From Endotrypanum monterogeii (taxonomy: Eukaryota; Euglenozoa; Kinetoplastea; Trypanosomatida; Trypanosomatidae), in assembly GCA_000333855.2 (NCBI GenBank), contig CM007337.1, positions 524,648 to 588,647 on the forward strand: a DNA stretch of 64,000 bases, in the 5' to 3' direction. Positions 51,014 through 58,908 of this stretch are shown here, one piece after another. A program made the position numbers and the translations under genes. The notes below the pieces were generated by a model. It worked only from the letters and a program-made list of their open reading frames with translations. It searched no databases and was not told the origin of the DNA. The number at the start of each line of letters is the position of its first letter. Position 1 is the first letter of the stretch.

Positions 51014-51946
51014 ATGGCCGCGTGGACTCAGAACATGTCGTGCCTATCCGGTACCACCCCCTATGCGCTCCGGACGGACAAGCTGAGGTCGCTTGAGTCC
51101 TGTGTGGCTTGTTGGTGTGACCCAAAGACTAAAGCGGCCTCCTGCGGGTACCATCCACCTAACCCCGTTGTTCTCGCCATCTGCGGAAGCTTCAACCCTA
51201 TTCACAATGCGCATCTGAAGCTTTACGACGCTGCCAAGAAAGCTGTAGACGGAGTCGATGGCTGCGTGGTTCTCGGTGGTTTCCTTTCCCCCGTAAGTGA
51301 TGCTTACGCCAAACCTGGATTGTTGCCCGCGACTGATCGTGTGCGGATTATAGAAAAAGCGCTGTATCATCACGCTGACCTCAACGTGGACACGTGGGAG
51401 TGCCAGCAGCCCACGTATACACGCACTTATTTCTCACTGCAGGCATTGGAGGAGCACGTGAACACGTGGTACGCAGAGTCAGAACCGGCGGCGGTAGAGT
51501 CACTGGCTACGTACAGACGCCGCGTCACTGTTGTTTTCGTGTGTGGTGCCGATCTTTTCTCCTCCTTTTGGATTCCAGGCTGCTGGGCGCTGCGTGTGCT
51601 GCGGCAACTTCTCTCCTCCTTTCATTTGGTTGTCATCAACCGAAAAGATGCTGCAGGGAGCGTGAAAGGTGTGAGTGATGCCGCGCGTCTGTGCCAGGAT
51701 AGGCCGCATCTTTCGGAGACGGCAGCTGATGGAGAGATGGTAGAGATTGATATGTCGCAATATACGTTCACTTTCACGGACCTCTCCGCGCCCGACGACA
51801 CATCATCCACAGCGGTGCGAAATTTGGTGGCTGAGTTATCCAAAACACCGGTTGAGGATGCTGGCACGCGTGAAGTGCTGCACTCGCGTCTCCGCGCCAT
51901 GCTTCCCGACCTCGCAGTACCATTAGTTGTGGATTTGTACGGATAA
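51014..51946 (+). CDS. NMNAT: nicotinamide/nicotinate mononucleotide adenylyltransferase
   Basis: From the ATG at 51014 the product has 310 residues; no ATG lies upstream in the open frame. The nucleotidyltransferase signature GSFNPIHNAHL (residues 58-68) has the GxFxPxHxxH pattern with both histidines. The C-terminal motif SSTAVR (264-269) matches the SSTxxR triphosphate-binding motif. LPATDRVRIIEKAL and FVCGADLFSSF are other family landmarks. The enzyme joins ATP with NMN or NaMN to make NAD or deamido-NAD, the step shared by salvage pathways. This matters in trypanosomatids, which lack de novo NAD synthesis. The N-terminal 50 residues with several cysteines are an extra segment not typical of the family. 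A nuclear or cytosolic location is possible; no signal peptide is visible. Confidence 0.93.
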   Translation: MAAWTQNMSCLSGTTPYALRTDKLRSLESCVACWCDPKTKAASCGYHPPNPVVLAICGSFNPIHNAHLKLYDAAKKAVDGVDGCVVLGGFLSPVSDAYAKPGLLPATDRVRIIEKALYHHADLNVDTWECQQPTYTRTYFSLQALEEHVNTWYAESEPAAVESLATYRRRVTVVFVCGADLFSSFWIPGCWALRVLRQLLSSFHLVVINRKDAAGSVKGVSDAARLCQDRPHLSETAADGEMVEIDMSQYTFTFTDLSAPDDTSSTAVRNLVAELSKTPVEDAGTREVLHSRLRAMLPDLAVPLVVDLYG

Positions 51947-52791
51947 TGTGGCCAACCTCTCTGGGTTGCGGGATGTGGGGAGATGGAGGCCGGGGCCTTG
52001 GGGCACGACGCGGGTACGTTTTCTCATTACAAGCCCAGGATAGGGTAGTTGTTACCCTTCGGCGGAATGTCTCGTACCCCCGTCCCCCTTTTTTTCTCGC
52101 CGCTTCATACAACACATTTTTCGAGTGGCAGGATTCGCTGATGGTGTCAAGGGGAACATCAAAAATATCACAACAACTCGGATCGGAAAGCGAGCGCACT
52201 CACTTCCGCCCCGCCCCTCATCCTCTCCCGTCTTCCTTGTACGTTCATCGGCCAGGTGCACGGCAGTGTGAGTCAAGAATACTTGTACCTTTGGTTTTGG
52301 CGTTGTATGAGAATTACAAGCCCCCACCTCCTCATTGGTAATACTTCCTTTCTATTCGCCCACTCCCGCCCTTCTCGCTATGAATCACTTCATCAAACCA
52401 CCCCGATCACAACGCTACGTTCAATGAAAAAAAAAAAGCACAAAAGAAGGGAGCTTACGTTCTGGCTACGTGTCTCCCCTCCCTCCTTCCCCCCCATACA
52501 TATACACACACGCATACTCTGATATCCACATACTGCCCTGCTCTCCCCTCCCCCCCCCACACACACACACGCACACGCACACCCTAAGAGAGTCTACTGA
52601 CTACACCCCTCACACTTATGCGACGCCCTACGCGTTCACCTTCACAGAGAGGGGAGGGGCGTGCCGATAACCGTTGCACTTCTACCGCTGACGCTCGAAG
52701 GATTTAGGGCCTAGTGGCCAATCCCAGAGACGGCGAACAGGGATAGGTGTGTGCCACCCATAACCGCCTCAGGCGACTGCGTGCAGCGCCG
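51947..52791. other. non-coding gap
   Basis: No gene is visible. It contains a C run and (CA)n tract at about 52550-52580. Possible splice acceptors for the cytochrome b5 gene are the AGs at 52587-52588 and 52646-52647. Confidence 0.7.
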
Positions 52792-53331
52792 ATGTTCCAA
52801 CATGAGCTGACCGCTCGCGCAGTGGCAATTTTTTGTGCCTCTTTGGCAATCGCCTGTGGTGTTATATGGACCTGCGATACCTGCGGCGTTGCTGTTGTCA
52901 AAAGCCTCTTATTGGTGAGGAATTCTCCCAGGAGAGGCGTTTCTAAGTTCGGTGCCGCCAGTTGGTCCCCTGCGACAAACACATCCACACCTGTACCTGG
53001 GGTCCCCAAAAATGTGAAACACGTCTCGGCCAGACACGGTAGCAGGGGTGTCGAGGAATTCTATAAAGTCGCTGGCCGCTTGCGGTGTCCGCAGCCCCAT
53101 CAATACACGCAAGAGGAAGTGGCACGGCACCACACCGAGGACGACCTATGGATTGTGCTGGACGGAAACGTGCTGGACGTGAGTTCCTTTGTTCAGCAAC
53201 ACCCTGGTGGAGATATGCTACTGGATGGTGCTGGTGGTCAGGACATGGTGACGGTGTTTTCTCATTTCCATCACCCCTCGTCTGTCAGTCTCCTGGCGAG
53301 CTTCTGCATTGGCCGCATACGCCTGGAGTGA
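52792..53331 (+). CDS. membrane-anchored cytochrome b5-like heme protein
   Basis: The first ATG gives 179 residues. An N-terminal hydrophobic segment at about 8-40 is a signal anchor. A Ser/Pro-rich linker follows, and then a cytochrome b5 domain (about 100-176). The heme loop QQHPGGDMLLDGAGGQD contains the axial ligand H137. The second ligand is probably H160 in the SHFHHPSS segment (H161 is adjacent); the 22-residue spacing agrees with cytochrome b5. The domain ends CIGRIRLE. The anchor is at the N-terminus, in contrast to classical microsomal b5, whose anchor is C-terminal. Such b5 proteins pass electrons to desaturases or other membrane oxidases. The partner is unknown. The third gene inside the block flanked by the dispersed repeats. 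Confidence 0.88.
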   Translation: MFQHELTARAVAIFCASLAIACGVIWTCDTCGVAVVKSLLLVRNSPRRGVSKFGAASWSPATNTSTPVPGVPKNVKHVSARHGSRGVEEFYKVAGRLRCPQPHQYTQEEVARHHTEDDLWIVLDGNVLDVSSFVQQHPGGDMLLDGAGGQDMVTVFSHFHHPSSVSLLASFCIGRIRLE

Positions 53332-53349
53332 CGTGGGCGCACCTCTCTC

Positions 53350-53354
<5 letters not shown>

Positions 53355-53404
<50 letters not shown>
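53355..53404. repeat. (GT)25 microsatellite
   Basis: An essentially uninterrupted run of about 25 GT units, the longest in the window, in the 3' UTR of the cytochrome b5-like gene. Confidence 0.95.
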
Positions 53405-53405
<1 letters not shown>

Positions 53406-54311
53406 AGGCCTCTTTATCTGCTCAACGTCTGCGACTCTTGTTGCCATGGACTGACGACAACCGCAGCAAGGGTGAAAAAAGCCCTGGTGGTGTATTTGTT
53501 TCACTCAGAAATGCGCTTTTGCTGTTCTTGCCATCCCTACCCCAACGAATGAGATCTTCAACGGCTCTTGGGGCGCTTTCCCCCGCACCCCTTCGAGTTT
53601 TTTTCGCAGGTGGTACTGCTCATGTCAGCAGCGCAAGTGATAACCTATCACCAATGTCCCATGGATCGAATTCTCACATCGATTCCCCTCCCTCTGCTCT
53701 GGACAACTGATGCACACACACGTACACATTGGATGGGCACACACCAGATTCCTGACCACGTTATTCTGCATCACTTAGGGTGCATGTGTCTTGAGGACAT
53801 GTGGCCGGGCCTGACGGTAGCTACCCTCCATCCGTCGAGATTTTTTTTTTTGAATGCCTACAAAAATTGAGAAAAAATGGCGATAGACGAAGGCGGGAAG
53901 CTGCATCAGGTGTGTGATATCTGTCAGCTGTCTTGTGCCGCTGAGATCCGCTCCTCTCGGTTAGCGAGACTCTTTCTACTGCATTTTTTTAATTCTTTTC
54001 TTTTTCTATTGCCCCACTGTATTGAAGGCCGTCAATCTCTTTTTCTCTGCACGCGCGGATGGAAATATACGCGGTGAAAAGCACTGTGGAACCTGCCCGT
54101 AGACCTAAGAGATGCCCCCGCGCACAAACGGCTCAGCAGCGCACACTTCTCACCGCTTCGCATATAAATTCGCTGTTAGTATTAAAAAGGAAGGAGGGGT
54201 GTAACGGGGCTTCGATCCGTTGATCTATCTGCGTTTTGTGTGTTGCGTAGGTGCGGATATTGAATACCCTGACCTTGGCAACGGAGGAGATGAAAAGAAA
54301 TCATTTTTTTT

Positions 54312-54625
54312 TTTTTTGATTACTGTGAGGGAGGTGTAGCTGTCCCCATTTCGTCTCCCGGTATGTGAGCCCCCTTCCCCCCCCCCTCTTTAGCTGCTGC
54401 AATGACTCCTACCGCTTTGGTGGTGGATGGTGCTGTCGGCTCGGGGTTTTTTGTGGAAAGCATTTAATGGATCAGGCGGTCGCAGCGACCCACACGTACG
54501 TGACTCGTCCCCAACTCATGGCCGGACAAACGGGGTGGCGGCAAAGAAACAAACGGAAGTGTTGTATGTGGTGTACGGAGAGGCTGAGGCAGATACCGGG
54601 CGCAGTACCTGGGCCCGGTATCTTT
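54312..54625. mobile_element. dispersed direct repeat, copy 2
   Basis: Same orientation as copy 1 (47484-47795) and about 98% identical over the first 290 bases, with one extra G that shifts reading frames near 54445. The copies part company at a hairpin: in this copy GATACCGGGC (54592-54601) pairs perfectly with GCCCGGTATC (54613-54622) around an 11-base loop. Copy 1 keeps only an imperfect form. The left boundary is a T run in both. The second half of the Cys-rich frame found in copy 1 is absent here. Confidence 0.6.
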
Positions 54626-54831
54626 CTTGGGATGAATGTCTGACAACATGGCGCCGTCTGCCTCTCGCGCGCGTGCACTCTATGGTTGATAATTCGTTCC
54701 CCCTTTTCCTGAGGAGAGCGAGCTTGTGTTTGCTCATAATATCCCGGTGACTTGTGCAACCCCAACCCTTTCAAATCACCTCGGCCTGATTTTTTTTTAA
54801 TTTCTAACATTTGGCGGTTGGCCTTCAGCTA

Positions 54832-54852
54832 TTCACCTCTTCTTCTCTTCAG
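54832..54852 (+). promoter_or_regulatory. predicted trans-splice acceptor
   Basis: A T/C tract ends in the AG at 54851-54852, 165 bases before the aldonolactone oxidase ATG. Confidence 0.55.
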
Positions 54853-55017
54853 TGTGCAATTACATCTTCAGTGCTACAATCACCTCCGACCACAGCGTTT
54901 TTTGCCCATCAACTGTGACTCGAGTGTTCCAACTCCGCTGTTGTATATCCACACGCTCTTCATCACGGTGGTAATTGCTCAGCTCGCCTTTCCTGTTTGC
55001 CTTCTGTGCTACGACCC

Positions 55018-56580
55018 ATGACTGATCAGCCTCAGAACAATCGCTGGACTAACCTGGCAGAAATTGGCTTCTGTCATCCTGCACACCATCACTACCCAAC
55101 CAACAGCGATGATGTGAGGCGGATCATCGAGCTTGTGCGCTCCCTCAACGGCAAGTGCCGCGTTGCCGGAGCTGGCAAGAGCCCAAACACATCAACCTTC
55201 ACAAATGATCATCTGATTCACATGGATCGCATGCACCGCATCGTGTCCATTGACCCTGTTGCACGCACCATCACGTGCGAGGCTGGTGCTGTAATGGAGG
55301 ATGTGATGAAGGCGCTCGACGACGTAAACCTCATGCTGCGCTGCGTGCCATCCTATGTTCGCACAACAGTCGGAGGTTGCATCGCCACGGCTTCACACAG
55401 CAGTGGTGTCGACTCGCACAGCCTTTCAGATTCTGTTCGAGGGTTAACACTCGTAGATGGGTGCGGAAAAATTCACACGCTTGTGGCTGGAAAAGACGAT
55501 GCAGAGCTGCGACTTGTTGCGTGCCACCTCGGTGTCATGGGGGTAGTCACGGAGGTGACGTTGGAGGTACAGCCACGAGTCCAGTGGAAGTTGTCAAGTC
55601 AGCCGCTGTCCATGAAGGATGCCACGAACAGTGCGCTGGTGGCGCAAAAGGTGAAGTCGAACGAGTACTACCGATGGTGGTGGGTGCCGCACACGGACGG
55701 ATGCTACGAGTCCTATGGCAGCAGTGAGGTCAACACAGATAGCGCACCGGCAGACTCTTACCCCAACACAAACACCGCACAAACCAAGAGTGCACCGGAG
55801 TCGTCGCCCGCTGTTTCGAACCGAGTTAAGTGTGACGGCGACGGATCTTCCGCGCCTCCTGTTGCTACACAAACGGGGGCAGAGGATCCGCCTGTGAGCA
55901 CAAAACATTCCGCAGACAACAGAGGCTCTCTTATTGTTAGTAGTGCGATCAAGTACGTAGCTACGGACTTCGTGCGGCATCAAGTCGTCGAGTGGAGTCT
56001 TTGGGCAGCGTGCCTTTTTCCCACGATCCAGCCCTACATAAACAGGGCGTATCAACGACTCTTCTACTCGACTCCGCAGATCCAGCGTGGATCGGCGCTT
56101 GAGTGCTTTACGTTCGATTGCCTCTTCAAGCAATGGGCTAACGAGTGGGCCATCGAGGCTTCGCGTGCTGTGGAGGCGTTCAACCGACTGAGAGAGATGA
56201 TTGATCGCGAGGGCATGCTGCTACATTTTCCCGTCGAATTCCGCTTCACAGCAGCGGATGAGTCAGACATGTCTCCTGCGGTGGGACGGCCGACATGCTG
56301 GATTGGCGTTGTGATGTACAGACCTCACGGGCGGGAAGCGCGTGACACGCGCCGCTGCTACGACGGCTTCTGTCGACTGATGCAGGAGATGGGTGGCCGC
56401 CCGCACTGGGCGAAGTATTATGATTGGGGGCATAGGGAGATGTCAGCGGCCTACGGCGACCACTGGGAACGCTTCCTGGATCAGCGTCGAACGATGGACC
56501 CCGAGGGTATCTTCGTCAATCAATGGTTTGGCAACCTTATGTCCCTAACCCGCGGAAACAGCACCGAGTTTAAAGCGTAG
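55018..56580 (+). CDS. ALO: aldonolactone oxidase (arabinono/galactonolactone oxidase type)
   Basis: From the ATG at 55018 the protein has 520 residues. The N-terminal half is a VAO/PCMH-type FAD-binding domain, with the loop VAGAGKSPNTSTFTND at 49-64, the TTVGGCIATASHSSG segment and a GVVTEVTLEV strand. The C-terminal half is an ALO domain with the hallmark GGRPHWAKYYDWG stretch and a final DPEGIFVNQW segment. These enzymes make ascorbate (or erythroascorbate) from an aldono-1,4-lactone and reduce O2 or cytochrome c. In covalent members the loop reads GSGHS and His carries the flavin; here the position is Lys54, so flavin binding should be non-covalent. A Ser/Pro/Thr-rich insert of about 90 residues (235-325) interrupts the substrate domain. 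No clear PTS1 ends the protein (last residues FKA). One could look for a glycosomal or mitochondrial signal elsewhere. Confidence 0.92.
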   Translation: MTDQPQNNRWTNLAEIGFCHPAHHHYPTNSDDVRRIIELVRSLNGKCRVAGAGKSPNTSTFTNDHLIHMDRMHRIVSIDPVARTITCEAGAVMEDVMKALDDVNLMLRCVPSYVRTTVGGCIATASHSSGVDSHSLSDSVRGLTLVDGCGKIHTLVAGKDDAELRLVACHLGVMGVVTEVTLEVQPRVQWKLSSQPLSMKDATNSALVAQKVKSNEYYRWWWVPHTDGCYESYGSSEVNTDSAPADSYPNTNTAQTKSAPESSPAVSNRVKCDGDGSSAPPVATQTGAEDPPVSTKHSADNRGSLIVSSAIKYVATDFVRHQVVEWSLWAACLFPTIQPYINRAYQRLFYSTPQIQRGSALECFTFDCLFKQWANEWAIEASRAVEAFNRLREMIDREGMLLHFPVEFRFTAADESDMSPAVGRPTCWIGVVMYRPHGREARDTRRCYDGFCRLMQEMGGRPHWAKYYDWGHREMSAAYGDHWERFLDQRRTMDPEGIFVNQWFGNLMSLTRGNSTEFKA

Positions 56581-58908
56581 CAGCGACTTCTCTTTAACTA
56601 AAATGTGTTTGATGGACCGTAAGGTGTGTCAACAACGCCTGCTGATGTGTACTTACCAGCCATCACTTTCGTCCAGTGGCAACGTTACATAAACAAACAT
56701 CAGCTAGACCTTCTTACTGCCTTGAACGGCACGTACACATTGGAGCTCGCACGTCGAGGGACACACTCCCATGAAGCTGCACCCGCGACGGAAATCGCAA
56801 ACGATCCTCTCTTCTCGCTTATAGTTGTGCTTGTCGTGCTCCCGCAGGCATCGCTTTCACTTTGTGTTTCCTCATCCACTTCTTAGATAGGAAGTTGGTG
56901 TCGTTACCTCAAAAAAAAAAATACAGGGCATCACCTCCGAGAGGCACTCTTCATAACTTTCCCTATTCTTTTATACCGGCATCGTTCACCGTGGACAGCC
57001 TCTACATTCACAGTTAACCAATGTCGCATCTAGCCTCGTGAAAAACAAAAAATATTGCGGGAATTGGACTAGCGCCGTAGAAGACAAATATCTCCCCTCC
57101 CCACCCTCCCTCCGACACTTGTGAAACTCAACAATATAGGTGAAAAAAAAAGAAGTTGGGATGGTTATCCATCCATCATGCCTTCGCTGTCTCAGACTTT
57201 TGCCCTCAGCAGCAAATAAAACCGAGGGAAAAAACGGAAGTCATTGGGAGGGGCTACTTGAAATATGGTGACACGGATTTTTTATTGTGTGTTTTTTTTT
57301 TGGGGGGGGGAGTGAGTGAGGAATGGATGAGAAGGGGAGCCGGAGGAGCGGTACCCTCGCAAACAACATCCGGACTGAGCACGCCTGCACGGTTTCGTGC
57401 GTGACTGCGAATGTTTATTCTCCTGTTTCCCCATTTGTAGCGGGGCGTCTCCTCACCCCCTCCTCAGCACATTCGCTTCCAATTAGCCGACGAGTTTGGC
57501 ATTTTCCTGTAAATTTGTCAGTGCAACAACGCGTGGAAACGACTTGTCATTTGGGTTGTACTCCTTACACTCACTAAAGCGGACAGTTCGGTGCTTACGG
57601 GTCCTAAATGTTGGTGTGTCTTGGTGTATGTCTCGCGCGAGACGTGGACCACCAACGCCATCTCGGGCGATGATGGAACGTTGTCGAAGAGGATACCACT
57701 AACAAGCCCTCGTGTCTCCTGCCATAAGGGAAAAGAGCATAGAAGCGCATTTTCGGAATATCAATTCGGCCGACAGTGCGGTAGTTTGACGTACGCAAGA
57801 TACTCGTTCACCGGCGATGTCGGATAGCGGACGTCCACTGCACCTGATGCTTCTGATGAGGAAGGCTAATTTCTGGACAGTGCCTCCTCCGCCATCCCTC
57901 TTGCCCTCCTCGACGTCCCCGTCCTCCAAGTCACCCCAACACACGAAATATGTTTTGCATTTGCATCAACCCACCGAGCAAGATTATCTTCTGTGTATGA
58001 ATTTGGGTTCCCCCTATATTTTTTCTTGACAATGCGCAATGTGATGATGCTCACGTTATTCCTCGCCGACTCGAATGTTTCCATTACTTCGACTCTGAAG
58101 GGTGGTCTCAACGCACAGGAAAATGGCGCCTGTCTGAGCTCCAACCAATGAACAATTCCTGAGCATGTATGTGCAATTATTATTGTGTGTGTGGGTGGGG
58201 GGGGGTAAGAGGACACGGTGTGCGCCCCTGTGTGTGTGTCAGAATGCGGTCGTCGCCGCTTCATCCGCCCTTCTCCATCGACGTATTTAGTGCACCTACC
58301 CTCATCAGCACTCCTGTGTTCTGTCAGCGCAATCCTGCTCTCATTCCATACGTAATATACGGTGCAAGGCTCATCAAAGGGTCTAGTGAATGCTCTTTCA
58401 CTACAGTTTGGGGGCGAATTTTTATTATTATTCCACTGCAGAGCGGCATCTACAGACAGGAGAAAAAAGCGCTTCTGCACGACCCCTCACCCACTCTTCT
58501 CTTGGCGAGAGGGAGGGGGAGTGGGCAGTAGAGAAAACAAAAGTCTACCGTAATGCCACCTCCGCTACCACGATCACCTACCCTTTTTTATCTGGTCTTT
58601 TTTTTTTCTTCTTCGGACCTTCACCTACACTCTGTGCGGCGTTCCCTCTTACATCCTACGACTTCTCTACCCTGGATGTGCGCTTACCTGCTCACCGCTC
58701 ATCTGCGCCACACAACTGCTCTTTTGAAGTTGCCACTGCGGGCTCTACACGATTGGTGTCGGCTTCCCCCTCCCCCCCCTCCCCTCGTATCGTGGTGTGT
58801 GCGCGTAAAAAAGTTGTCGGTGTGGACGTGCTTCTTTTCTTCCTCACTTCCCCCCACACTCACACACATTGAGTTTTTATTTCGTAACACGCCAGGTTTC
58901 TTCCATAG
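56581..58908. other. 2.3-kb non-coding gap
   Basis: I find no gene. Frames of 60-90 codons occur, but most start with GTG and none shows a motif. It contains G runs (57301-57310, 58196-58206) and pyrimidine-rich DNA before SDA1. A C/T tract at about 58828-58855 and the AG at 58872-58873 or 58894-58895 are probable splice signals for SDA1. Confidence 0.65.

Larger units (their letters stand above)
53332..54831. other. non-coding gap with long GT tract and repeat copy 2
   Basis: No gene is visible. A (GT)n tract at 53355-53404 begins only 24 bases after the stop codon of the b5 gene. An imperfect B-box-like sequence lies on the minus strand near 54200-54225. Repeat copy 2 follows at 54312-54625. 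Confidence 0.7.

Noticed and set aside
56626..56886. 86-codon + frame after the aldonolactone oxidase
   Set aside because: Starts with GTG, has no ATG at its head and no recognised motif; probably 3' UTR.
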